Below, in pieces: positions 17,250-24,912 of a DNA stretch of 25,011 nucleotides; within the stretch, counting starts at the first letter, position 1, and every line of letters starts with the position of its first letter. The position numbers and the translations under genes were made by a program. Below the pieces are notes generated by a model that was given only the letters and a program-made list of their open reading frames with translations, ran no database searches and was not told the DNA's origin. Source of the stretch: Citromicrobium sp. (GTDB lineage: Bacteria > Pseudomonadota > Alphaproteobacteria > Sphingomonadales > Sphingomonadaceae); assembly GCA_003248395.1 (NCBI GenBank), contig QFNA01000090.1, positions 1 to 25,011 on the forward strand, in the 5' to 3' direction.

Positions 17250-18500
17250 TCAGGCGCCCGGAGGCAGCGGATCGTCGCTCGTGGGTGCAGCCTTGGCACG
17301 CGGCTTTGGCTTGGGCGCAGCGGGCGATCCCGATCCGGCCAGATCGTTGTCCATCTGCTCCAGCTTGCGCGCCGCCCAATCGCGGCCGCCCAGGCCGAAT
17401 GCCAGCGCACCGGCCACGGCGACGCCGGCGATCAGGATGGTCAGCGCATTGGTCGGGATCATCCCGCCGATGCCGGTGAACTGGAGGCCCATGAACACGA
17501 ACATGATGATCGTTGCCCAGCGCACGATGGTCCCGGCGGTGGAGGTCTGACCTTCGCCGCTGATGAGCCGTGCAAGCAGGTTGGCGACGAAGAATCCGAC
17601 CGCGATCACCACCGCGCCGAACACCACGTTACCGGCGAGCGCCAGCACTTCGTTGAGGATTGCCGTCAGCTCGGGGAAGCCGAGCATCCGCGTCGCGGCA
17701 ATGGCGAAGAACAGGATGATCGCCACCTGCACCACGCGGGCGATGACGCCCGATGCGCTGGTGCCGGTGCTTACGATACCCGAATCCGCCAGTGCGCGGT
17801 CAACTCCCAGTCCGGGCAGCACTTCCTTCAGGATCTGCACGACGAAACGGCTGATCAGATATCCGATGCCGAGCAGGATGGCCGCGCCGATGATGTTCGG
17901 AATGGCGGCGAAGATGCGGCGCAACATGTCCGATGCCGGGCCGGATATGGCCTGGATATCCAGCACGTCGAGCGCCATGATGGCGACGAAGATCACGATC
18001 ACGGCATAGACGATGGTGGCGATAGTACCGCTGATGGCGGTGTTGCCGGTCAGGCTTTCCGCTCCGCCGCGATTGGCCCATTTGTCGAAATCGACTGTCT
18101 GCAGCGTCGTCTGCACGATGTCGCGCACGATGCGCGCCACCATCATGCCGATGAAGAAGATCAGGCCGGCGGCGACGATGCGCGGGATGTATTCGACCAC
18201 GTTGCCGAGCAGCGTATCGACCGGTCCGGCAACGCTGCCGAGACCGAGTACGGTCAGTAGCACCAGCAGGCCGAACAGCCAGATCAGCAGGCTGACGATC
18301 TTGCCCAGCGATTCACCCAGCGAGCTCCCGCTCCCCGTGCCGCGCTGGAAAAAGGCGACCTTGTCGACCAGCTTTGCGAAAGCCCACTTGGCGGCCTTGG
18401 CTAGTGCCCAAGTTACCAGCAGCACAATCAGCGCCAGCCCCACTTTCTCGAGGACGTCCATGGCGACCGCCTCATTGAACCGGTAGTTCCCTATTCGCAT
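17250..18500 (-). CDS. Multi-helix mechanosensitive channel-like protein (conserved TM-helix repeat, CmpX-like)
   Basis: 416 residues from the ATG at 18500 (GGAG 9-12 bases upstream); an ATG at 18458 is an alternative. There are about nine to ten hydrophobic segments, in pairs repeated along the chain: e.g. VGLALIVLLVTWALAKAA, IVSLLIWLFGLLVLLTVLGL, IVAAGLIFFIGMMVARIV, GAAILLGIGYLISRFVVQIL, FGAVVIAVGFFVANLLARLI. The last helix ends LAFGLGGRDWAARKLEQM, the small-residue pore-helix pattern of this MscS relative. A charged Pro/Ala tail ends the protein. The repeated-helix (PF05552-type) layout without the large MscS cytoplasmic beta domain fits CmpX-like proteins. It probably functions in osmotic or envelope stress. 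Confidence 0.85.
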   Translation of the reverse strand: MRIGNYRFNEAVAMDVLEKVGLALIVLLVTWALAKAAKWAFAKLVDKVAFFQRGTGSGSSLGESLGKIVSLLIWLFGLLVLLTVLGLGSVAGPVDTLLGNVVEYIPRIVAAGLIFFIGMMVARIVRDIVQTTLQTVDFDKWANRGGAESLTGNTAISGTIATIVYAVIVIFVAIMALDVLDIQAISGPASDMLRRIFAAIPNIIGAAILLGIGYLISRFVVQILKEVLPGLGVDRALADSGIVSTGTSASGVIARVVQVAIILFFAIAATRMLGFPELTAILNEVLALAGNVVFGAVVIAVGFFVANLLARLISGEGQTSTAGTIVRWATIIMFVFMGLQFTGIGGMIPTNALTILIAGVAVAGALAFGLGGRDWAARKLEQMDNDLAGSGSPAAPKPKPRAKAAPTSDDPLPPGA

Positions 18501-18612
18501 CGCATTGCTCCCTGTTATTCTGTCACTTGGCTGAACGGGTAGCATGGCCGGGGACCAAACCTCAAATGAGAATCTTGGTGAAGTGGTGGATCGCGCATGC
18601 TAATCGCCCTGC

Positions 18613-19635
18613 ATGAGAGGATTTCTGCGCTTTACCGCCGCCGCAACGCTGGCTTCTCTGACATTGTGGTCAAGTGGGGCATCTGCTCAGGACGCTGATG
18701 CGTCGACCGAGACGGCACCGCGCTGGTCGATTGCCATCCACGGCGGCGCTGGCACCTTGCGGCGGGAGGACATGACGCCCGAACGCGACGCGGCCTATCG
18801 CGCGGCGCTGCAGGCGGCGCTCGATGCGGGGTCGAAGGTCCTGCGCGAAGGCGGCAGCGCGATGGACGCAATCGAGGCTGCCATCCTGCTGATGGAGGAT
18901 GATCCCAAATTCAACGCCGGGCGCGGCGCGGTCTACACCTGGGACGGCACGCACGAACTCGATGCCTCGATCATGGACGGGCGAACGCGCGATGCGGGTG
19001 CGGTCGCGGGCGTCACAGGTATTCGCCACCCAATCGTGCTCGCGCGCAAGGTGATGACCGACAGCCCGCATGTCATGCTCTCGGGCAAAGGCGCCGAACA
19101 GTTCGCGGCGGAACAGGGGCTCGAGACCATGCCCGCCGACTGGTTCGATACCGACGCCCGGCGCGAGGCGCTGGAACGGATGAAGGCGGACAACCTCTCC
19201 GCTCTCGACGTCGACATAAAGTTCGGCACGGTCGGCGCGGTGGCGCTCGACCGCGACGGCAATCTGGCCTCGGGCACATCGACCGGCGGCATGACCGGCA
19301 AGCGCTGGGGCCGCATCGGCGATGCGCCGGTGATCGGCGCGGGCACCTATGCCGACAATCGCGCCTGTGCCGTCTCGGCCACCGGATGGGGCGAATATTT
19401 CATCCGCGTCGGGGTGGCGCGCACGATCTGCGCGAGGATGGAATTGTCCGGCGAAGGTGCGCAGGCCGCGTCGGACGCGGTCATTGCCGATGTCGGCGAA
19501 TTGGGCGGTGACGGTGGCGTGATCGTCGTTGCACCCAATGGCGATGCTGTATTCAGCATGAATTCCGCGGGCATGTATCGCGGGCGTGCCACGAGCACGG
19601 GCACCGATGAGGTCGCGATCTACGGCGACGAGTGA
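18613..19635 (+). CDS. Isoaspartyl peptidase / L-asparaginase, exported Ntn hydrolase
   Basis: 340 residues. A signal peptide (MRGFLRFTAAATLASLTLWS, cleavage near GASAQ) puts it in the periplasm. The plant-type asparaginase fold is shown by AIHGGAGTLR (41-50), NAGRGAVYTWDGTHELDASI and the autocleavage site FGTVGAVALD, where Thr206 becomes the N-terminal nucleophile of the beta subunit. The substrate-binding GTSTGGMTGKRWGRIGDAPV follows, then GAGTYAD. Members hydrolyse isoaspartyl dipeptides and asparagine. It is divergent from the MscS-like gene and convergent with pheA (7-base gap). No clear ribosome-binding site is seen before the ATG. Confidence 0.95.
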   Translation: MRGFLRFTAAATLASLTLWSSGASAQDADASTETAPRWSIAIHGGAGTLRREDMTPERDAAYRAALQAALDAGSKVLREGGSAMDAIEAAILLMEDDPKFNAGRGAVYTWDGTHELDASIMDGRTRDAGAVAGVTGIRHPIVLARKVMTDSPHVMLSGKGAEQFAAEQGLETMPADWFDTDARREALERMKADNLSALDVDIKFGTVGAVALDRDGNLASGTSTGGMTGKRWGRIGDAPVIGAGTYADNRACAVSATGWGEYFIRVGVARTICARMELSGEGAQAASDAVIADVGELGGDGGVIVVAPNGDAVFSMNSAGMYRGRATSTGTDEVAIYGDE

Positions 19636-19642
19636 CGCAGGG

Positions 19643-20507
19643 CTAGCCGCGTCGTCGCGCCTGCCGGTAACTGCCCAGAAGGCGCACTGCGTTGGTCTGG
19701 AACGCCAGCTCCTCCAGCGCGCGGTCGACCGCCGGGTCGCCCGGCGCGCCTTCGATGTCCGCATAGAACTGGGTCGCGGCGAAACTCGCGCCTTTCTGGT
19801 AGCTTTCCAGCTTGGTCATGTTCACGCCATTGGTCGCGAAACAGCCCAGCGCTTTGTACAGCGCGGCGGGGATATTCTTCACCTCGAACACGAACGTAGT
19901 CATCCATTGCTCGATGGCGCCAGCCTTCGAATGAGGCGCTTGATTGACGGACATGTCGAGCGCTTCGCGGGCCAGAACCACGAAACGGGTTGTGTTGTCA
20001 TGTGCATCCTCGACCTCGCTATCGACGATGTTCAGCCCGTAAAGCTCCGCCGCCATCGGCGGCGCGATCGCCGCATAGTCCGGGTCGCCCAGCTCCGCGA
20101 CATAGGCTGCCGCGCCCGCCGTATCGGCGTGGCTGAGCGGCGTAATATCGCGCTTTTGCAGGTAGTTGCGCGACTGGCCGAGTGCTTGCGGATGGCTGTA
20201 TGCAGCTGTGAACGGGCCGGGCCCCGTTGCCATCAGCGCATGGGTGATCCTCATGAAATGCTCGGCCACGATCGCTAGCCCGCTCTCTGGCAGCAGGAAA
20301 TGGATATCCGCTACTCTCCCGTGCTGGCTGTTCTCGATCGGGATCATCGCCGCGCCCGCGTCCCCCCGCTTCACCGCGTCCAGCGCGTCGTGGAAGCCGA
20401 TGAAGGGAAGCGGCAGGCAATCAGGCGCTGGCACGCTCTGGCTGCGTTGCGGCGGCAGCGCGCATGGAATCGACCATGGCAACGGCGGGCTTGGCAAAAG
20501 TACGCAT
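19643..20507 (-). pseudogene. pheA: Prephenate dehydratase with internal deletion and frameshift
   Basis: The natural start appears to be ATG 20507: 28 codons reading MRTFAKPAVAMVDSMRAAAA and onward look like a normal N-terminus but hit TGA at 20423-20421. The rest of the enzyme lies in another frame, from PDCLPLPF (codon starting 20425) to the stop at 19643, 260 residues. That part is intact: IPIENSQHGRVADIHFLLPE, the catalytic TTRF motif (NTTRFVVL) and the C-terminal ACT domain (TKLESYQKGASFAATQFYAD) for phenylalanine feedback. Between the parts, the family's FQGxPGAxSHRA-type segment (about 16 residues) is missing, so about 50 bases (3k-1) are lost. An unbroken frame from a TTG at 20545 exists, but its first 40 residues look unlike the family. 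The enzyme makes phenylpyruvate from prephenate. Either the gene is broken or the assembly is wrong here. Confidence 0.72.
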
Positions 20508-20641
20508 GGAGAAGGGCTGCTAGGCGGCACCTCCGCGCCTCGCAAGCTCTATTGCGTCGGACCACTTGCGCGGAGAGCCGCGCTTCACTAGAGCGGCGCG
20601 CAAACAGGCCTAGATTTCGGATTCTCGCAGGTTCTCACGCA

Positions 20642-21343
20642 ATGGACGATCGTTTCAACACCATAGCCGGCTGGGTGCTTTTCGCAGGCATTATCGCGCT
20701 CGGCGGCTCGATTGTGTCGGGCATGTATTTCCATGCCGACAGCGCAGAGCTTGCAGAGGGACAGGATCCCGGCTTCTTCATCGAGGGTGAGGCAGAGGGC
20801 GAAGGTGGCGAAGAAGGGCCCGATCTCGGCACGCTGCTCGCCGCGTCGGATCCCGCTGCTGGCGAAGCGGTCTTTGCCAAATGCACCGCCTGCCACACGA
20901 TCAACCAGGGCGGTGCGAACGGCATCGGCCCGAACCTGTTCGGTATCATGGGCAAGGGGATCGGCAATCACGCTGCCGGGTTCGCTTACAGTTCGGCGCT
21001 TCCGGCGGTTGGTGGAACTTGGACCTACGAGAACATGGACGCTTGGCTCAAGAGCCCGCGCGCGTTCGCCAACGGGACGAAGATGAGCTTCGCCGGCCTC
21101 TCCAAAGGCGAAGACCGGGCCAACATCATGGCCTATATGCGGTCGATGGGTGGCGGACCGGAGTTTCCCGCTCCTGCAGCCCCCGAAGCCGAGGAGGGCG
21201 CCGAGGGCGAGGCTGCAGAGGGTGAAGAGGCCGCGGTTGCAGTCGAGGGCGAAGCGCCCAGCGAGGCAGAGGCAGCCGGCGCAACCGCAGCCGACGAGCC
21301 GGTGGCTGCCGACCAGGCCGCGACGAACAACCCCGCAGACTAA
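20642..21343 (+). CDS. cycM: Membrane-anchored class I cytochrome c
   Basis: 233 residues from the ATG at 20642. An uncleaved N-terminal helix (about 8-30, IAGWVLFAGIIALGGSIVSG) anchors it, then an acidic Glu/Gly-rich spacer of about 30 residues. The c-type domain (about 68-170) has the heme site C81-T-A-C84-H85, NLFGIMGKGIGNHAAGFAYS, and the axial methionine at about 148 (GTKMSFAGL). The C-terminal 60 residues are a low-complexity Glu/Ala/Pro tail without a known domain. Such cytochromes (CycM/c552-like) pass electrons between the bc1 complex and terminal oxidases at the periplasmic face. It lies divergent from pheA and ends at a strong bidirectional terminator. The symbol cycM is by family resemblance. 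Confidence 0.92.
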   Translation: MDDRFNTIAGWVLFAGIIALGGSIVSGMYFHADSAELAEGQDPGFFIEGEAEGEGGEEGPDLGTLLAASDPAAGEAVFAKCTACHTINQGGANGIGPNLFGIMGKGIGNHAAGFAYSSALPAVGGTWTYENMDAWLKSPRAFANGTKMSFAGLSKGEDRANIMAYMRSMGGGPEFPAPAAPEAEEGAEGEAAEGEEAAVAVEGEAPSEAEAAGATAADEPVAADQAATNNPAD

Positions 21344-21363
21344 GTTCTCTGCATTTCCTAATT

Positions 21364-21398
21364 AAGAAAAGGCCTCGCGATTGCGGGGCCTTTTTCTT
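21364..21398. terminator. Bidirectional intrinsic terminator
   Basis: AAAAGGCC (21367-21374) pairs with GGCCTTTT (21387-21394), continued inward by a T-G wobble and CGC/GCG around a GATT loop. T-rich runs follow on both strands, so it serves the cytochrome c gene (+) and rlmE (-), which converge here. Confidence 0.9.
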
Positions 21399-21404
21399 GG
21401 CTGC

Positions 21405-22067
21405 TCAGCTTCCCTTGAAGCCTTGTGCAATGACGTACCACTCGCTCGAATCCTTGCGGCTGGCGGGTGGCTTTGCGTGTTTGACCGTGCGAAAGTGTTT
21501 TTTCAGCAGCGCAAGCAACTCGTTGTCGGTTCCGCCTGCCAGAACCTTGGCGAGGAAAGTCCCGCCCGGCGACAGGTTCTCGACCGCGAACCACGCCGCC
21601 GCCTCGACCAACCCCATGGTACGCAGATGGTCGGTCTGCTTGTGGCCGACGGTATTGGCTGCCATGTCGCTCATCACGAGGTCGGCGCGCCCGCCCAGCG
21701 CTTCCTCGAGCATCCGCGGGGCATCGTCCTCCAGGAAATCCATCTCGAAGATCGTTACACCTTCGATCGGTTCGGTCGGCAACAGGTCGATGCCGACCAC
21801 TACGGCTTCAGGCCTGACCTTGCGCACGACCTGGCTCCATCCACCCGGTGCGATGCCAAGATCGACGATGCGTTCGACGCCTTTCAGCAGCCCGTATTTC
21901 TCGTCGAGTTCGATCAGCTTGTATGCCGCGCGGCTGCGATAGCCTTCGGCTTTCGCTTGCTTGACGTAAGGGTCGTTCAATTGGCGCTGCAACCAGCGAG
22001 TTGACGATGCAGTGCGCTTTTTTGCCGTCCTGACACGCGTGTCGCGATCCTTGCCCGATCGGCTCAC
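21405..22067 (-). CDS. rlmE: 23S rRNA 2'-O-methyltransferase RlmE (FtsJ/RrmJ)
   Basis: 220 residues from the GTG at 22067. That start overlaps the ppx/gppA stop by 4 bases (GTGA) and matches the family length; a longer frame inside ppx is discarded. The basic start (RVRTAKKRTASSTRWLQRQL) leads to the catalytic K50 (RSRAAYKLIELDEKY), the S-adenosylmethionine-binding loop DLGIAPGGWSQ (69-79), acidic residues at about 110 and 135 (MSDMAANTVGHKQTDHLRTM), K174 (FLAKVLAGG) and E209 (SSEWYVIAQGFK), completing the K-D-K-E tetrad. It methylates U2552 of the 23S rRNA (E. coli numbering), late in 50S assembly. It is the second gene of the ppx-rlmE pair and ends at the terminator. Confidence 0.96.
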   Translation of the reverse strand: MSRSGKDRDTRVRTAKKRTASSTRWLQRQLNDPYVKQAKAEGYRSRAAYKLIELDEKYGLLKGVERIVDLGIAPGGWSQVVRKVRPEAVVVGIDLLPTEPIEGVTIFEMDFLEDDAPRMLEEALGGRADLVMSDMAANTVGHKQTDHLRTMGLVEAAAWFAVENLSPGGTFLAKVLAGGTDNELLALLKKHFRTVKHAKPPASRKDSSEWYVIAQGFKGS

Positions 22068-23272
22068 AGGTCCTGCTCGCGCATGCGTTGAACCGCGGCC
22101 CGGCTCCGCTCCCCCTCGACGTCTGCTGCCATCAGGCTGCGGAGAATCCCTTCGCGAATGCCGCGGTCGGCCACGCCCAGCGTCTCCGATGGCCAGATAT
22201 CGAGGATCGATTCGAGAATGGCGCATCCGGCAACGACCAGGTTTGCACGGTCGTCGCCGATGCAGGGGAGCTTGCGTCGCTCGTCGCCGCACATGCCCGA
22301 TAGCCGGGTCGAAATGTCGCGCATCGCATGCGACTCGACGATCAGCCCGTCGACTGCTCTACGATCATACTGCGGCAACTCGAGGTGCAGGCTGGCTAGC
22401 GTAGTGACCGTACCGCTCGTCCCGAGCAGCCGGATCGGGTGTTCGGAATGGCGATAGCGCGTCACTCGCTCGGCAAAAGGTCGGAAACTGTCGAACACGG
22501 TCTGGCGCATCCTGCCATACCTTTCGGTGCGGGCCGTCTTGCTCGCTTCGTTGCCACCGATCGTATCAGTGAGCGACACGACTCCCCATGGCACGCTCAT
22601 CCAGTCGATGATCCGTGGCACCGCGCCATCGGGTTCGACAAGCACGAGTTCGGTCGACCCGCCACCGATGTCGAAGATCACCGCCGGTCCGGCCCCGTCC
22701 TCGAGCAGGATGTGGCAGCCGAGGACGGCCAGTCGCGCTTCCTCCTGCGCCGAGATGATATCGAGGGCTATGCCCGTTTCCTGCCGCACGCGTTCGATGA
22801 AGGCAGGGCCATTCGACGCGCGTCTGCAGGCTTCTGTGGCTACCGAGCGTGCCAGATGTACGTGACGCCGCCGCAGCTTGTCGGCACAGACATGGAGTGC
22901 CGCGAGGGTCCGCTCCATTGCCTCGTCGGACAGCCTGCCACTGGCAGCAAGCCCTTCGCCCAGGCGCACCACGCGGCTGAAGGCGTCGATCACAGTGAAG
23001 TTCTCGCCAGATGGTCGGGCGATCAGCAAGCGGCAGTTGTTGGTGCCGAGATCGAGCGCGGCATATGCCTGCCTCCGCCCGCGGAACTCGGCCTTGCGAT
23101 CTCTGTTGTGCGGAACAGTCGCCGCGGAGCGTGGCTTTGCTGCGCGGCTGCCAACATTGCGCTTTTCGGGCCGGGAGGGGCGTTTGTAGCGGAAATCGGC
23201 TACCTTGCCGGACGTGCCGCCCCTGTGTTTACCGTGCCCCCGTCTGGTGTCCGGCGGAAATTGCTCCGCCAT
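22064..23272 (-). CDS. ppx: Ppx/GppA family exopolyphosphatase
   Basis: 402 residues. After a basic, low-complexity N-terminal extension of about 68 residues (multiple Arg/Lys, e.g. RYKRPSRPEKRNVGSRAAKP), which is odd but has no internal ATG to replace it, the actin-like ATPase-fold domain starts at YAALDLGTNNCRLLIA (about 70-85). Further motifs are SVATEACRRASN (about 145-156), SAQEEARLAVLG (about 174-185), the phosphate-binding FDIGGGSTELVLVE, and GTSGTVTTLA. Members hydrolyse polyphosphate or pppGpp and so influence stringent response and phosphate storage. It is coupled to rlmE by a 4-base overlap. Confidence 0.92.
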   Translation of the reverse strand: MAEQFPPDTRRGHGKHRGGTSGKVADFRYKRPSRPEKRNVGSRAAKPRSAATVPHNRDRKAEFRGRRQAYAALDLGTNNCRLLIARPSGENFTVIDAFSRVVRLGEGLAASGRLSDEAMERTLAALHVCADKLRRRHVHLARSVATEACRRASNGPAFIERVRQETGIALDIISAQEEARLAVLGCHILLEDGAGPAVIFDIGGGSTELVLVEPDGAVPRIIDWMSVPWGVVSLTDTIGGNEASKTARTERYGRMRQTVFDSFRPFAERVTRYRHSEHPIRLLGTSGTVTTLASLHLELPQYDRRAVDGLIVESHAMRDISTRLSGMCGDERRKLPCIGDDRANLVVAGCAILESILDIWPSETLGVADRGIREGILRSLMAADVEGERSRAAVQRMREQDL

Positions 23273-23367
23273 GGGGATGTCTTTCTTTTCCTTCCCGCGT
23301 CAAACCATTAAGCGCGGGGACCTGACGGCGATGCTAGCGCCGCAGACTCGCGAGGGCAAGCGCGGGC

Positions 23368-23396
23368 TTGACCTCTCGCCTGCGCGAAACTAGATG
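23368..23396 (+). promoter_or_regulatory. Probable promoter of tRNA-Gln
   Basis: TTGACC (23368-23373) and TAGATG (23391-23396) are 17 bases apart, with the -10 about 48 bases before the tRNA. The CTTGAC-type -35 is typical of alphaproteobacterial stable-RNA promoters. Confidence 0.5.
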
Positions 23397-23444
23397 CGCC
23401 CCTCTCCGGCGAGCAAGCGAATCCGCACTGGCTCTGCCCGTTGA

Positions 23445-23518
23445 TGCCCCGTCGTCTAATGGTAAGACTACGGACTCTGACTCCGTCAATTGAGGTTCGA
23501 ATCCTCACGGGGCATCCA
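23445..23518 (+). tRNA. tRNA-Gln (anticodon CUG)
   Basis: Full cloverleaf: acceptor TGCCCCG (23445-23451) with CGGGGCA (23508-23514), anticodon arm ACGGA/TCCGT around CTCTGAC with CTG at 23477-23479, T arm TGAGG-TTCGAAT-CCTCA, discriminator T and encoded CCA (23516-23518). The anticodon CUG reads CAG (Gln). The 3' end is overlapped, on the other strand, by the reading frame of the decayed integrase. Confidence 0.97.
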
Positions 23519-24606
23519 CTTGCCAGTCATTTTCCCAATACTCCCTTTGGGCTGGAGTGTCTCGGTGTCTAGAAGGGTTAGACACTTCCTTTGCGTATGC
23601 TTTGGCCATCGCGCTGTCTGCGCGCTCGGCATTGCCTTCCTCTCCAGCTTAGCGCCGGAACTCGCGAACGGTCTTGTGTCCCGTGATCGCCATGCCCTCT
23701 TCATCGGTGCAGCCAGCCTTTTTGAGACGTGCTTCAGCCGCCTTGGGTAGGCCGTGCGCAGAGCAATGGGGAAGGTCGGCAGCCTGGCAGGCCCGCTTTA
23801 CTATGTTGTAAAAGCCCATGGCGGTGAACGTTGTGCCGCGATTATTCTCCAGCACCAGCAGCTCGCCAAGCGGCCCAGCGTCCAGCGCCTCGCACAGGGG
23901 CGCGACGAAAGGTGCATTGACCGAATTGGCGGTCTTGGATTGCTTCAAGCGAATGCGGCCCCCTGCAATCGCCCGGTGTGGCAGATAGCGCACGTCTCCG
24001 CTGCGCTGCGCACCGTCGAGCATCTGGAAAAGGCGAGTCGGGTTTTTGTACCCAGCGGGTGCTTTTCGTCAAACTTGGCAAGCTCGGCTTCGCTCCAGCG
24101 GTCATAGCCTTTGCTTTTGACCTTGGCAGGCTGGGTGACATTCACCGGATCGAAGGTGCCTGACGCGATCCTTTCGCGCCGCGCGACAATGAACAGCTGA
24201 TGCAGCAGCTTGCTAAGGCGAGCCGCCGCGTATGGCTTATGGCGGATGGCATTCATCAGGTGCTGAATGCGCTGAGCATAGAAGGCGCGCATGGGATCGT
24301 CACCAATGGCATGACGAAACCATTACGGTACGCCGCGAAATACTCCTTGTGTTGCCGATTTGAGATCCATAATCGCCGTATCGCTGTAACAGCGACCAAT
24401 CAAGTCTCCGAAGCTCTATGGCACGATCCGGCCCTAGCCAGCGGCGGGCCTCTATTGCTGCAGGCATGCGGCGTACTCGCGCTCGAAAAGTTTTTATGCC
24501 GAAAGGGGGCCTTTGAAATAATGCGAGGGATAGCTCGTGCGGCGAAACGATAACGAACTTTGCCGTGCCGGTCGCGGAACCGGGTGACGAACGGGAGGTG
24601 TTTCAA
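23505..24606 (-). pseudogene. Decayed tyrosine recombinase (genomic-island integrase)
   Basis: Pieces of one integrase lie in several frames. From the 5' end: LPFVTRFRDRHGKVRYRF, then in another frame RRTSYPSHYFKGP, then a core-binding part with MRAFYAQRIQHLMNAIRHKP and AARLSKLLHQLFIVARRERI (starting 24292), then WSEAELAKFDEKHPLGTKTR. A shift near 24020 leads to the catalytic part QRSGDVRYLPHRAIAGGRIR and SAHGLPKAAEARLKKAGC, ITGHKTVREF. The second catalytic arginine of the HGLRK box has become proline (HGLPK). An in-frame TAA at 23651-23649 interrupts the C-terminus, after which the frame continues (ADSAMAKAYAKEVSNPSR) to a TGA at 23507-23505 inside tRNA-Gln. It has at least three lesions and no working copy. 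The overlap with the tRNA 3' end fits an attachment-site-linked integrase. Confidence 0.85.
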
Positions 24607-24798
24607 AGCCCTCTCCCGCTGCGATACTGTCGTCCAGATCGTCATTGCGGGCGGGCGAGCCTTGGATCTTTGGCGAAAGCGTCAAGGTGAAGCCACCTAG
24701 CGGATCGACGCGCCCTTCAATACGACTCCATAAGCCGCGGCGGCGGTCGCCACCCAGTTCAGCTCGTCTTTCGAGATGAGGTCGCGTCGCGAAGTCAT
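24560..24798 (-). pseudogene. Remnant of a small gene preceding the integrase
   Basis: From the ATG at 24798 the frame reads MTSRRDLISKDELNWVATAA, AAYGVVLKGASIR and stops at 24699-24697. Shifting by one base at that point restores PLGGFTLTLSPKIQGS and ARNDDLDDSIAAGE, running over the start of the integrase. Small genes of this kind often precede integrases of this type in alphaproteobacterial islands. The shift makes it a broken copy. Its exact 3' end is uncertain. It may have been a regulator or excision helper, but I cannot assign a function. Confidence 0.5.
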
Positions 24799-24912
24799 GT
24801 TAATCACGCAGACTTTGATCACCAGACCAAAGCTCGAAATTGATTGCCGAAGTTTCCACGCTAATCCATGAACATCCGGTGGGATCGCCTCGGATTATGT
24901 GCCAATCGCCGC
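24799..24912. other. Residual island DNA upstream of the broken small gene
   Basis: About 114 bases between the remnant gene and the IS. The remnant frame remains open upstream, to a TAA near 24900, but has no start signal. I see no other gene or clear regulatory site. Confidence 0.4.

Noticed and set aside
17181..18260. Long open frame antisense to the MscS-like gene
   Set aside because: Rich in His/Asp/Glu as expected for a mirror of hydrophobic codons; no ribosome-binding site, and the terminator stem lies at its start.
20425..20545. TTG at 20545 as the start of a complete pheA
   Set aside because: The first 40 residues it would add are Pro/Ser-rich and unlike the family, while the true N-terminus is visible in another frame.
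23565..23585. Hairpin GTGTCTA/TAGACAC downstream of tRNA-Gln
   Set aside because: Only 7 bp with no T tract, and it lies within the decayed integrase C-terminal frame, so I do not call it a terminator.
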